Source: Candidula unifasciata
Taxonomy: Eukaryota; Mollusca; Gastropoda; Stylommatophora; Geomitridae
Assembly (NCBI GenBank): GCA_905116865.2
Contig: CAJHNH020008543.1
Span: forward strand, 1,113,335 to 1,177,334
Length of the DNA stretch: 64,000 bases
Reading direction: 5' to 3'
The translations under genes and the position numbers were made by a program. The notes under the pieces are model-generated. The model saw only the letters and a list, made by a program, of their open reading frames with translations. It did not search any database and was not told the origin of the DNA. Positions 34,347 to 45,683 of the stretch are shown piece by piece (within the stretch, counting starts at the first letter, position 1; each line of letters opens with the position of its first letter).

Positions 34347-37300
34347 TCTTATATGGAAAAGGAAACTGGTGGCAACCATCAATCCCTGTGGGACTGTGGA
34401 GTTTGTGCCGCTGGTTTAGTGAACGGCGTCTACTATAACTGTAAAGTCCAATGAGGGAGTAGCAGTCTCTGCCACACAGTCCACACAAAAACTAGACAAT
34501 GAGCGAACAATAAAGAAAGTCCAACTGATGGAATGGAGATATAGGTGTGCAAAGAAATAAAGTGGTATTTCGGTAAACTTTCGCACTGACATACGCTCAA
34601 CATGGTTTCAACTTTTCAGACATGAAACAATTTACTGGGTATACGACCACTGTTTTTGAAGACTACCCACTCGCTAGAACTCGTATGAGTCCGGATTAGT
34701 CCCAACACACCGAACGCTATCTCTGTTTATCTCTCGAGACAAATCCGTGGATAGATGTCAATGACTTTGAAAAGTACCAAAACAACAAAACCTAAACAAG
34801 ACCTAACAGCATTGTCTGGAATGATCATACAATGTCACATTTCCGAAACATTCTGAAAAGTTCTTTTAATAGTTTATTTAATAAAAATCAAACCCGATTA
34901 GCCTCAGTCAGGTCCAGATAGGAAAAAAGAGACAATAAAAAAAAAAAAAATTTTTTTAAAAAAGGAAAAAAAAGCTCAAGAATATTAGATACTTTAAGTT
35001 TTATTGGAGGACGCCTATCAATCTAAAAAAATTACATCTGCCCCTTCTCCTCCTCAGCACTATCTGTGGCGGGTAAATTCGCTTTAATTACATCTGCCCC
35101 TTCTCCCTCCTCAGCACTATCTGTGGCGGGTAAATTCGCTTTAATTTAGCGAATGCACTATGTGCAATCTACAGTGAATGCTGGTTAAAGGAGAGGATTC
35201 GGGGTTTGCCCACATCTGATTTCCCTACTGTTATTAAATTGTATATTTAAATGTACTAAAGTTCACTTACACAAACTGACTAGTTAAAATGAAACTCCAT
35301 AAAACTGTCAGAACATTAACCACTATAACATTTATTTGGAACTGGAAAACTAATAATCAGACTGGCTGTGGAGATACAGGTATTTCTTTATAATAGTAGA
35401 CAAATTTTTTCCACTTAGCTATAGTTTCTTTGGTCAGCTTCTAGCTAAGCCTCGGAGACACATCAGGCAGGCCGAATCTTCCGGTCCAGTCCAAACAATA
35501 GGACATCTGCAGCTACGCTGGGATTTACTTCTGGAACTCCCACCTGGAACTACCACCTGGAACCCTGGTAGGGAATTCAAACACAGACAACAAGACTACA
35601 GAACTGACTACAAATTTAGTCTGAACTGGTCAATTGAGGAGAGCAGACGCTTGCCTCTCCTAATCGTGCCTGGTATGAAAATGAAAGTAGGAAGTCCTAG
35701 AAAGGGGGAAGTAACTCTTGAGTTACCCCTTGCACTACTCGGAATAATCAATCATTCATGGTATACGTTAATGTTTTGTATACGTTCTTGTTTGGTATAC
35801 GTTCTCCCATTACCTCAGACGAGATAAATGAGAGCGAACCTGACAGTAGTGACAAGCGTGATAACGGTTGTAACCGTAGACATAGCTGTTCGACTGACAC
35901 ACCAGACATTAATGAGGACGAGGGCAAAGACTTACCCAACTCCCATATCCCCTTTGGTCCCTTCATGCAAGAAGAGGAATTAAAGCAGACTGATGTAGGG
36001 AATAACGCTGAACCTGTGTCCCCTATTTCCTTGGATGCGGCCGCATGCCTAATGGAATGTGTTAGTTCTGACTTTGCACCCGAAGGAGTTGACTGCGATG
36101 GCGGCAACACACCTCCTGATTTGCTTTCACTGGACTTGGCATATGAAAGCCAGACCAATGTGAATATAGCAGATGAGGAGGAGAGTTCCCTGGACGTCTT
36201 GACGATCTTAGAGACTCGACATAAACAGGACAATTCTGCTAGGCCTGTGCACGTCGATAATGGACAGACAGAAGTGTTTGCCATTATCGAAGAAGAAAAT
36301 ACTTTTCGTGAGCAGGGAGACAACTTGTCTCTGCTGCCTTGTACAGCTAGGGCGACAGGGATACTTCTGATGAAGGACCCTGAAGCGGAACAAGCCGTGA
36401 ATAGTAGGGAACCCCAACATTCTGGTCTTGTAGTACTCTTTGCTTCGAATGAAGTGACAGGGGTATCTCAGCTGGTGGTGGAAACTTCATTGCGAAGAAA
36501 TCCCACCTTACAGTCTACAGGAAACCCTGAGTTTTTTTACTGATCTGACTGTATACCCTGACTTGATTTCGTGCTCTGACTCTGGACTGATCTTTGTTAA
36601 AGACAATTCCACCCTGACAATTTGGCAAGGTAGAGACAGAATGCACCGAAGAGGCAACAAATGGACACTCTTCAGAGAAATTGTTAGTGGTAAGTGGCAC
36701 TCACTTCGTGGGATCACGATGAGTGAAGATATCCCTCGTTTGAAGAGGAGATTTGTAACAGATTTTTCAAGAATCTGTGGACTGAGGAGAAGAGGATCCA
36801 ACCTGACTGCGACTAATCCTTTTAGTAGAACACTTCAGGCTCTCCCTAGGCAGATAGGGCGCGGCGAAGTGAGGAAAACGCACAGAGGTTGTCAGTCAAC
36901 GGCGCAGAGGAGTCCCGTTGACAAAGCATGGATATTTTATTTTCCGATGGAAGGAGGAACCTCCGGACAAAGGGACATTACCGAGCGACTGCTTGGAATA
37001 CCCGCTCAATACCAGGATCAATGACAGTATTGCATTATCCTGGAGGAAAGGACATGGGATATCTGCAGACGAGTGCAGGAATTCCCACTGCCATAAAGAA
37101 TACTGGAAACAGAAAACTTATGGGCAGTTATGCAAAGGAGGACTTGAAATTCTTGGAAGCCACAGAGCGTGCTGATGTGCGGTCAGGGTGACCGAACTTA
37201 AGGGAGAGGCTCTGTGACAATACGCTCGGTGACTTCAGAAGGTCTTTCCTTAACCTACTTTTATTCCTTTGTGTTTCAAAGTATACAGGAAAATAGGGAT

Positions 37301-39332
37301 TTGGATACATCCTTAATCTTAGTAAGACGACCACATCACACCTTTAATTCTCCTGGACCGTTGGTCATATCAAACACTACAACTTTTTCCCAGATGTTAA
37401 GTGTTAAGGTACAGAGATAAGACTGACCAAGCAGACTTACTGACTGGAGATTTGCACACCATTTGTGGTGTCAGATAGTTATTCCCCCTGCCAGATCTTC
37501 AGGAACAGATAACAAGGGCTAATTGCCATTATCTCCCCCTGAGGTTACCTAAACTGGAGTGCCGGTCCGACGGTCACTATTGACACAGTGAGCGGAAAGT
37601 GTTGGCAGAAGAATTGACAAAGTCGGATTTTATTGTGATGACAGGTGAAGTAGCCTGGAGGTGTGACTTGTCTTATTTGCTCTGGCCAGCTTAATTGAAC
37701 CAGAAGATCCTAGCGTGGGAATGCAAACAATTGTTGTACAGTCACTGACTGACAGTGAATATACACCCACAAGGGAGGAGCTGTGATATCCCTTAATGAG
37801 AATGGTTTTAGGCGTAATGTAGGAGGAGCTTGATAAAAGTTATAAAGGGCTGAACTCTAGGTCTGGTAAATGAGATCCTGTCGAGCACATGCCATCTGTT
37901 GGGCTTAACCTAAGCTTGAGACAGAACTTTTGGCATCGTGGTTTCATTTTTCCAGGTAAGATCGACATTAGGTTCATATCTATATTTTATGATAGAGATC
38001 TGTCTTTTTGCTCAAGTGTGTCTTCATCACTTTGTAGTACTCCTAGGCGGACATTTCTTCATTCTCGTAGGGCACTGTCACATTGCTTTATTTCCTATTT
38101 GATAGTGTCATGAATGTTTTTTCGTGCACATGTGTTTTCAATGTTGTAAAACCTAAATGTTGTTGTTGCCATTGAAATTTAATGAACTATCATGTTTTTG
38201 AAATCACAAGCGTGAAGATAACTTTGGCAATCTTATCACGTGTGGTTAAAGTGAATCTGTATTACATACAGCTAACACACTGAAATGTGTTTAACTCTCG
38301 GGAGGCTAACGCGGAGATTGATCCCGGAGAGTAAATCCACGAGATTTGTTATTTGATTCGCCCCAGAGCTATTGTTAGCATTCTGGGCGCGTCGATTGTT
38401 CCAAGCATAGATTCCAGAACTGGTTCTGTCTGACTGATTGTCATTTTGAGTCTGTACGAGAGATGGCACCTGACGTAGAAGACTTGACTATCATTACAGG
38501 ACGTGTAGAGGAAGGCAGAAGATGTAACAGTTGGAATGTGAGACATAAGCCCTTCCAAATTGGACAGGAGTGAATGTGAGCATGAGGGAGAGATGAAATG
38601 TTTTATTTAAATAAACATGCTTGATGTTAGTATAATATACATGCTTAGTGTACATCTAGAGCAGATACTACAAATATGCGCTTGTTTCTTCATTCTCCAG
38701 TTCCCACATTGGGCAGGGACTAGTAGGCTTCCATTATTTGCCGACCGTCGAGTGTAACGACCTGCAGAAAGCAGTGAGGACGACAAACTGGAAAAGATAG
38801 GCAGGGTCTCAAGCCGAGAACTGTCCTGATGAGCTAAGTTATGTACAACTTTAATGTCATCTATAACATCATCCCAACTCTACTAGCCTAAACAAGTTCA
38901 TTTTATTTTAGTCAGATTTATTAAATAAATCTTTTTGATATTTAAACATAGTTGAGTAAATTGTGTACTTAGGTTCAAGTGTCTTTGTGCATATTAGTTT
39001 ACTTCAGCTAACAAATATTTAAATCACTTGATGGGGGCTTTTAAATAATGCCAGGAGAGGAGAGCAGTCGGAGGGGTTAAATGAGCACCTGGATTATATC
39101 ACAGTGGGTGTATCCAGATATCTATCTATCCCTTCTCCTTCTCCTGTGGATACAAGTACAGCAACTTTCATTTCATGGAACGAGCCACTCGCTGTTTTCT
39201 TGGCTATCCAGGACTGTCTAGGATCAACATAGCTTAGATAATAGTCCAGTTTCTCACGTGGGTGGGCATTGTTAAGGTTCAAACCCACACCCTCACTATA
39301 TCAGTGTATTTACTCACGTGGGCGCGCGACAC
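34347..39332 (+). repeat. 5.1-kb duplicated unit U, copy 2
   Basis: Direct-orientation copy of 10,582-15,547, about 24 kb away. It ends at the same cacgtgggcgcgcgac point and then joins a truncated SINE-A. Differences up to about 36.9 kb are almost all single-base homopolymer length changes. From 36.9 kb on, substitutions and block replacements appear (for example after the word gagaactgtcc near 38,823). Confidence 0.75.
35758..37191 (+). CDS. Unrecognised protein of unit U (copy 2), several apparent frameshifts
   Basis: Counterpart of the copy 1 gene at 11,981-13,412. Here the N-terminal half is open from Met at 35,758 to 36,543. It resolves the shift seen in copy 1, because copy 2 has one C fewer near 35,942. 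It then breaks at a T run (one T more than copy 1, near 36,535), again at an A run near 36,877, and near 37,121 by an extra G. The acidic half, the basic half and the C-terminal ERADVRSG are all recognisable. At least four one-base differences from copy 1, three of them at homopolymers, suggest either decay or uncorrected read errors. The family is unknown to me, and the minus-strand 191-codon ORF over it is a shadow. Confidence 0.5.
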
Positions 39333-39441
39333 GGCGTGATCCTGACCACATCACCCATCTTGTGCCAATTGGTCTATAAAAATATAGGTCTAGCCCTATA
39401 TGCCCTATACGCCTCAAGGCGTGGAAAAGGGTCCTTTACTA
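39333..39441 (+). repeat. SINE-A, 3' half, truncated at the unit U boundary
   Basis: It starts abruptly at acggcgtgatcctgaccaca, right after the end of unit U. It runs through tataggtctagccctatatg to gggtcctttacta. The tRNA head and first half of the body are missing. Confidence 0.75.
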
Positions 39442-39579
39442 CATTTTTACTTTACTACTGTGAGATACGAAGTGTATTTAAAAACTCGTTGCGGTAGCAT
39501 AATTAGAGCTTGCCTGGACGACCAAGTGGCAAGCTTACGGTTGGTTTATCGGACACATGTTAGACTGTGTTGGCAGATG

Positions 39580-40003
39580 GTAGAAGGACACTGGCAGACA
39601 GTTCGGACACGATGGACTTTAAGGGATAAGACTTTCTTTTCCACTAGATACCCGGACCAGCTCACCGATGCCCATCCCCCACGACGTTCCGTTGTGTCCA
39701 GAACCAGCTCGAGGCTCTCTCTGTAGCCTTGCCCAGTTGTTTTAGTGCTTGTTTGCGTTCATTTCCTCGTAAGCCTAGTTGTTGAATCACATTGTACATT
39801 GAAGTGGAAACGAGACCTCTTGTGCCTACCTCGACCATGAAGATTCTTACTGTGTACGCTTCGTCTCTCCTCAGACCAGCCGCTAAGTCACTGTACTTCT
39901 CGAGCTTGTACATGTGGCTTTTGTCCATTCGCGACTCTTTCGGCACGGTCAGCTCAGTCAGGATGAGCGGACGTTTTTCATATAGAATTTGAGTGAGATG
40001 CAA
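39580..40003 (-). pseudogene. LINE ORF2 C-terminal module with 3' UTR
   Basis: The minus-strand ORF 39,662-40,003 reads ELTVPKESRMDKSHMYKLEK, YSDLAAGLRRDEAYTVRIF, VEVGTRGLVSTS, LGLRGNERKQALKQLGKATE, RASSWFWTQR. This is the conserved end of a mollusc-type LINE polyprotein after RT. The 3' UTR to about 39,580 is shared with 57,590-57,730. It is the best preserved of the three copies in the window. Confidence 0.82.
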
Positions 40004-40441
40004 AGATACCTGGAGATCTACTGCAACAGACCTCTACTGTGGAGGTGACACCTGACTGAACTGAATTATTTTCAATGGAAGTTATTTTCTGCTGGCCAGT
40101 TGAAAGTTGTAAATCTGAGCCAAATATGGTAATAGAGTTCTGTCCACTATCGTATTGTTTATCATCCCCGTGTGGGTTCCGTGACCCCATTTGGAAAATG
40201 GGGAGGAGGCAACGACCAACTCCCCGTTCACAAGCATGCCGTAAAAATAGTTAGGACGTTGCTGACATAGAATGAGCTTGGCTGACAGGCGCAGATATGA
40301 AAGTCAAGCAGTAAACAAAAACACACAGTACCGTAATTCTTTTTAAAGACAGAAGAAAAAGATTATTCACCAGCCGAGCCCAAAAAGAATTCTGTATCTA
40401 TGAGCTGCTCAAAGAGATCAAGGGTTGGTTAGACTATTCCT
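40004..40441. other. Unassigned non-coding sequence
   Basis: No gene or repeat match seen. Confidence 0.4.
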
Positions 40442-40660
40442 TACGTCCTTTTTAGGACGTAATTTTTTGTTTTTTGAAGCTCCACTCTGGCTTTTGCCAG
40501 GGGCCGCAATATAGGCAGGCATAAATATGGCCAATTGTCTAAACGCGGTTTCTGGGACCTCTTCACGGTAATCCTCATCCGTATGGTGGCACTTTGTGTC
40601 ATCGGGTATTTATCGCTTGTGTGATGTCCTAGTGGGGTAGAAAGTCAGTCAGTCAGTCAG
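40442..40660 (+). repeat. Dispersed repeat R, copy 5
   Basis: It opens with the hairpin acgtcctttttaggacgt, as in copy 1 but with the outer base pair changed on both sides (tcgtcc...ggacga there, acgtcc...ggacgt here). It ends gtcctagtggggtagaaa followed by gtca repeats. Confidence 0.7.
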
Positions 40661-41434
40661 AGATCATAGGCACATTTTTTGTATTCATGGTAAGCTTCGC
40701 ATGTCAATGACAACCGCTTCTTTTTCCATTTGTGCAGGCGAATGCTGATCTCGTGGCCCGCAGAATCAGGTCAGCCATTTTTATTTTACCATCGGCAAAC
40801 AATTAAACCATGACGTCTAAAGACCTCGGCAAAAAGGAATGGGTCGATGAGGAGAAAGGTAACTGGACAACTCACATCCGAGTCTTTTTTTTTTTCATCT
40901 ACTTTATTACTCTCAAATATAGTATCTCCAACTTTATTTTTCATCTCATTTATGGGTATCTCAAATCATTTTGTTGTTGTTGTTGCTTATTCCACTTGGA
41001 AATCTTGGATTAAACAGTCCGATCGCACCCTGACGGTCAACCGCAACACAAAGTGTTCAATGCCATTTCAAGGGTGAATGCAGCAGAAAATGAAGAAGAA
41101 AGGAAAATCAAAGAATTGAACAAATTGTCATCAACCCTGCCGCCAACATCTTCAGACAAGCAAAAGAAGCACAGCAACAACCCTTGCCAAAAAACCTAGC
41201 CACCGCTTAGCTTTAACCATCTGATCTCCTCCTCTCACAACTTCAGACTATCTTTCTCCTTATGCGACAGTACATCACTTCTACCGGACCGCCTCTATAT
41301 TCCGACTTCTGATGATCTCACTTTATCTACCAGCCAGTCACTGAATTAACTGGATTTTATTTCATATCTAAATACATGTTTTATTCTGATTTAAATTATG
41401 GCCACCACTACCATTGTTCATTGCTATATAACAA
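40661..41434. other. Unassigned sequence, weakly coding-like
   Basis: Around 41,060-41,200 there is an A/G-rich stretch that could encode a charged peptide (ENEEERKIKELNKL in one frame), but it has no partner, start context or splice support. Not called as a gene. Confidence 0.3.
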
Positions 41435-41704
41435 AAGTAAAGCACCCTTTTCCACGCTTTTCAAGTGTATTGGGTATATAGGGCTAGACCTATATTTTAT
41501 AGACCAAGGGCACTTGGTGGGTGATGTGGTCAGCATTACGCTAGCCGCCTTTACTTCCCAGGACTGTACCTGGTACCCATTCATGGCTGGGTTGACCTGG
41601 AAGCCAAGATCCTTTTTGAAAATATTTCGGCTCCCGTCTGGAACCGAACCCACGACCTTCCGATCCGAGGCGAGCGTCTAGCCGCTAGACAACGCGGCGG
41701 CTCC
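41435..41704 (-). repeat. SINE-A, full length
   Basis: Complete on the minus strand. The head at 41,704 reads ggagccgccgcgttgtctag and cggctagacgctcgcc, with a B-box-like gtgggttcggttcc. It ends near 41,435 with the ctttac word. Confidence 0.85.
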
Positions 41705-41944
41705 CCGTTTTTATATATAAAAAACAATTCTAAGAAAAAGCTAGAGAATATTATGTATATGTATAGTTATATCTGGAAACCTTTTTTAGATTGAATAGTT
41801 CAAGATACTATTACAACCTGAATTGTGTTGATAGGAATTTTCTTGTAATGTTTATGTTTTCCTTTATGTAGTTTAGGAGTGTATTGCTTGGCTGACTTCT
41901 TGGCGACGTAGGAAAAAATGACATTGACTTGCTTTAAACGTTCC

Positions 41945-42505
41945 GTTTCCAGCTCAAAATATTAGTGGAATGTCTCATTTTTAGTTTAAAATATTAATGG
42001 GATGTCCCGTTTTCAACTCAAAATAATAATGGGATGTCTCATTTTTAGTTTAAAATATTAATGGGATATCCCGTTTTCAAATCAAAATATTAGTGGAATG
42101 TCTCATTTTTAGTTTAAAATATTAATGGAATGTCCCGTTTTCAACTCAAAATATTAGTGGAATGTCTCATTTTAAGTTTAAAATATTAATGGGATGTCCC
42201 GTTTTCAACTCAAAATATTAGTGGAATGTCTCATTTTTAGTTTAAAATATTAATGAGATGTCCCGTTTTCAACTCAAAATGTTAGTGGAATGTCTCATTT
42301 TTAGTTTAAAATATTAATGGGATGTCCCGTTTTCAACTCAAAATATTAGTGGAATATCTCATTTTTAGTTTAAAATATTAATGGGATGTCCCGTTTTCAA
42401 CTCAAAAAAAATAATTGGATGTCCCGTTTTTAACTCAAAATATTAATGGGATGTCCCGTTTTCAACTCAAAATAATAGTGGAATGTCTCCCGTTTCCAGT
42501 TCAAA
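41945..42505 (+). repeat. Two-part ~64-bp tandem repeat
   Basis: About nine higher-order units. Each has a half with gggatgtcccgttttcaact and a half with ggaatgtctcatttttagtt, each followed by caaaatatta or taaaatattaat. The halves are clearly related (~32 bp each), so it is an amplified dimer. Two units lose the alternation near the right edge. Confidence 0.92.
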
Positions 42506-42777
42506 ACATTGTGTTCACCCTATTGCTGAGCTCCTTCAGAGTAAAGAATGTTCCGCTTTTAAGCCTAACCCCTTAGACTAGAAGGCGTTAAATTAACAAC
42601 TTCTAATGATTGATAGAGATAACAAACGACACTGGCTCTCATGCTGAAGCAGCCTAAAACGGATACCAGGAAATATTCTCGGAAGTAATGGCGGTGCTGT
42701 AGTGGTGGCCGACTTGTTCATTTAAAACAATATTCTCGTCTATGCCTGTTGCCCGAATATGTCACTGACGTGTAAAG

Positions 42778-42841
42778 TGTGTTTGACCGACTGTACTTGA
42801 CCGACTGTACTTGACCGACTGTACTTGACCGACTGTACTTG
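42778..42841 (+). repeat. 16-bp tandem repeat (4 units)
   Basis: Four copies of gaccgactgtacttga with little divergence. Confidence 0.9.
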
Positions 42842-42899
42842 GCCTCTGCAGGTGACAGTCTTGTTGATGTAGCTGAGAGAAACTTTTAAATCCCTTAAG

Positions 42900-43030
42900 C
42901 AAAATATTTTATAAACAAATGATGAGAATACCCTGGACAGATAAAAAGAATACTAAGGACGCCTTGAGGGAGCCTGACTCACGAAGAGAACTGATTGCCC
43001 AGATCAGAAAGAGACAATCCATAAACATAA
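42900..43030 (+). pseudogene. LINE ORF2 C-terminal scrap
   Basis: It reads MRIPWTDKKNTKDALRE, then SRRELIAQIRKRQ, the usual WTDK-TN-D-L---- --LL--IRKRQ run before the GHV-R motif in LINE ORF2 C-termini. It ends in SINE-B sequence. Too short for family assignment. Confidence 0.6.
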
Positions 43031-43121
43031 TGTCCGATCAAGGCAAAAGGAGATGTCTGAGGCGAGAGAGTCATGTCCCGCCTTCTTTTTCTGATTATCT
43101 AGGCGGTTTGAGGTTTGAACG

Positions 43122-43473
43122 GCGGATCAACATCATGGCACACGGGTAGAAACCCATAAGTTCTCCGTTCTACTTCTAACTCAAGTGTGAGTCTTTCAGC
43201 ACAGTGCACGGGCTCCGGATACTGAAATGTTTTGGGTATATTTTTAACTCCGAATTTTGCCCGGGCTGGGCCGTTAGGCTACTGTTTTCGATTTCCAACT
43301 GCCAAGGGATTTTGTACGTGCGCAACAATACACATGGGCGTCTGATCTTACTACCCAGAGACCAGGGAAAATTACTAGAAGTCCACGTGAATAAAATCCC
43401 AGCCCTCATCGAGACCTGAACCCATGAGTCCTAGCACACGAGGCTGACACCACACCTCGAGACCACGCAGACC
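43122..43473 (-). repeat. SINE-B, full length
   Basis: Read on the minus strand from gcgtggtctcgaggtgtg (head, with a gggttcaggtctc B-box-like word) through the body to the conserved 3' gttgatccgcc. Confidence 0.75.
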
Positions 43474-43601
43474 CCCTTGTCTAGGAAGTAAACGGGCCGA
43501 AAAAATTGTTGAAGAGGATCACCAACTGAAGCTCGGTGGGCTCCTGCTGTTCATGCTCCTATTGTGGAGTTCTACTGCTATTCTTCTTCTTATCCCCTCA
43601 G

Positions 43602-43807
43602 TTCCCACGATACCTTCTAAAAGATGGACTCTTGCCTTCTTGGGCTCTATGGGCTTCTTCTGTGTGTACGCCCTGAGGGTCAACCTGAGTGTGGCCATCG
43701 TCTGCATGGTCATCGACACTCCCAAAAACAACACCAACAGCACAAACAACAGCAGCGCTAACGTTGATACGTGCGGAGCCGAATCCTCGGACAGTGGTAG
43801 TGACAAC
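43602..43807 (+). CDS. SLC17-family anion transporter (sialin/VGLUT-like), exon with TM1
   Basis: Recognised from KRWTLAFLGSMGFFCVYALR followed by VNLSVAIVCMV, the first transmembrane segment of SLC17 transporters (major facilitator superfamily). These move organic anions such as sialic acid or glutamate across lysosomal or vesicular membranes. A luminal loop rich in Asn-X-Thr/Ser sites follows (NNTNSTNNSS), as expected for the glycosylated TM1-TM2 loop. The acceptor is a strong pyrimidine tract ending cccctcag at 43,601. The donor is aac/gtgagt after 43,807 (phase 0). The exon enters in phase 1, so at least one 5' exon lies upstream and was not found. The nearest partner exon is at 54,047. 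Substrate specificity cannot be read from this part. Confidence 0.85.
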
Positions 43808-44120
43808 GTGAGTCATTTTTTGTCATTGTTTTTAAGGCTACATCTCACTGACAAATTGGAGAAATCACTTAATTACCTGTTCAGTTGTATTTGCACAATC
43901 GACAACGTTTATCTAGTGTATTAGATGGTATTTAAGATTCAAAACTAGTGTGAACAGATTAAAAATGAAGCAGGACCGGGGCGTCCATTTCTGTTCGTAA
44001 TTATTAAACTCATCCCTAAAGTCAGAGAACGGATACTTGAAGACTGATTTCTGAATATAAGGATGATGGTAGATAAATATGACGTAATAAATTGACCTGA
44101 TTTGGTGTTATATTCTTATC

Positions 44121-44200
44121 CTACCCAAACCGGGGAAATCCACAGGTCACGAGACAGCCTAATATTTTAGGGGGTTGGTAGATAGGCTGAATGCTGTCGT
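44121..44200 (+). repeat. Dispersed repeat R2, copy 2
   Basis: ctacccaaaccggggaaatc, cacaggtcacgagacag and ggttggtagat align with 63,231-63,310 and, over a shorter part, with 24,846. Confidence 0.45.
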
Positions 44201-44639
44201 GGGACCTAGGCTGCACTCCCTCGTTGGACGTAGGTGGTTTGGGGTTAGGGCCAGTTCTAGATGTTTTGAGGTCGTTAAAAGCATCAGAAAGCCGGGAAAC
44301 CCAGTCTTACCACAATCTAAAATGTTGGACTGTCCTGTGATGTCATTTGGAGTAGGAAATTAATAAAGAACCTGTGATTTTATAAATATAGATATATGCT
44401 GCATATGCAACTAAGCAACTTTCACTAGCTTGACAAATTTGCATTTCATTTGTCATCTGCGAGTCGAGTGGCGTTACACCTTTATCAGGTCATAGATGGA
44501 ATGTACCTGTTTGGATGACATAGTTTGTCTCATAGATGGCGTCCTTGTTTTGCTTATAAAAGAGTCAGTTTGAAAAAATGACGGAATGTGTAGACATTAT
44601 CGTCGGCTGCCTCTGCTACAATAACATCTCATCGACTCC

Positions 44640-45060
44640 GCAGTAAAACGATAAACTACTACTAATAATATCAACAACAACAACAACCACTGCTATAACA
44701 CTACTACTACTGCTGCTGTTACCACTACTACAACCCCCACCACTGCTGCTAATGCTGCTAATACTACAGCCACGCCTACTCCAACCACCACGATGTCAGA
44801 TTATCCTTTTTTCTATACTCATTTTTACTATCATTTCACCACTACTACTAATCCTATGAATACTACTACGACTACTTCTGCTACTATTACTACTACTACT
44901 ACTATGTTACTACTACTGCGGCTGCTGCTGCTACTACTACTGTTGCTGTTACTATTGCTACTGCTGCAGCTACTACTGATACTGTTGCTGTTACTATTGC
45001 TACACTGCTGCAGCTACTACTACTACTGATACTGTTGCTGCTGTGTCTAATAATGCAGCA
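44640..45060 (+). repeat. (ACT)n/(GCT)n trinucleotide-rich tract
   Basis: An interrupted array of act, gct and acc triplets. The same kind of array continues right of the LTR element at 52,985-53,680, so the element lies inside a trinucleotide-repeat region. Leu-rich and Thr-rich ORFs are artefacts. Confidence 0.9.
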
Positions 45061-45289
45061 ATTAGAATACTCATAAAAACCCGACTACTTACTTCCAGTA
45101 CTGGCAATTGACGCTCCCCTAGTTACCTTATAGTTTAGGGCAGAAGCTATATATATATTAGAAGTTAGAGGATGCGAGTGCTTACACAACTTCGATGAGA
45201 TTTTCGCGTCGCCTAGCAACCGGCCTTCCCCTAATACTTTCCGCTAAAAACCGGATAGGGCTAGTTACATTTAACTCATGGATTACTAG

Positions 45290-45430
45290 TTTGGCAACCA
45301 ATCACAGTGCTCGGTCCGACCAATCAATAGAACGTACCAGATGGCGCTTCATCTTTTTGGCGCATGCGCATGACTGGCGTCACGTGGGTCGTCCATCTTG
45401 AGCGGAAGCGGCCATGTTTCGACCATTTGA
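45290..45430 (+). promoter_or_regulatory. Housekeeping-type promoter motif cluster in U3
   Basis: Within 140 bp: CCAAT at 45,298-45,302 and 45,320-45,324; ccagatggcgc at 45,337-45,347, resembling the core of CTCF sites; GCGCATGCGC at 45,360-45,369, the exact NRF1 consensus palindrome; gtcacgtggg around 45,380; gtccatcttg and gcggccatg, YY1-like; and gcggaag, ETS-like. The combination resembles TATA-less metazoan promoters. Factor binding in this organism is inference. Confidence 0.55.
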
Positions 45431-45550
45431 TTTCCCACTGTGTTGAGAGCGGAGATCGTTAGTTTTTCAAGTGCAGTATCCAGATTAGCGAGTGTAGTTC
45501 TATATTAATTCGTTCTGGATTACTGTAGTGATTTCTGACTGATCTGAGGG

Positions 45551-45556
45551 GTAAGT
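45551..45556 (+). other. Candidate splice donor in the LTR (gaggg/gtaagt)
   Basis: A near-consensus GTAAGT about 120-150 bp downstream of the promoter cluster. Paired with the acceptor at 47,007-47,008 it would define a 1,458-bp intron that removes the rest of the LTR and the PBS. Confidence 0.45.
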
Positions 45557-45674
45557 TGGCACTCTTTTTCTAATTGTGAAACTTCTGTAAGTGTACCCTT
45601 AATTTCTATTAATGTAGCAGTATATTAAAATTGTTATCCCTGAATTTGCTGGCTGGAGTTCGGGAGTTGACCGA

Positions 45675-45683
45675 TATAAAAAT
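45675..45683 (+). promoter_or_regulatory. TATA box in the LTR (TATAAAAAT)
   Basis: It lies 125 bp before the AATAAA signal. This spacing would give a TSS near 45,705 and a short R region. It would serve genomic-length transcripts if used. Confidence 0.5.

Noticed and set aside
35748..36323. 191-codon minus-strand ORF
   Set aside because: Antisense shadow of the unit U ORF. It is open mainly because of the sense codon composition.
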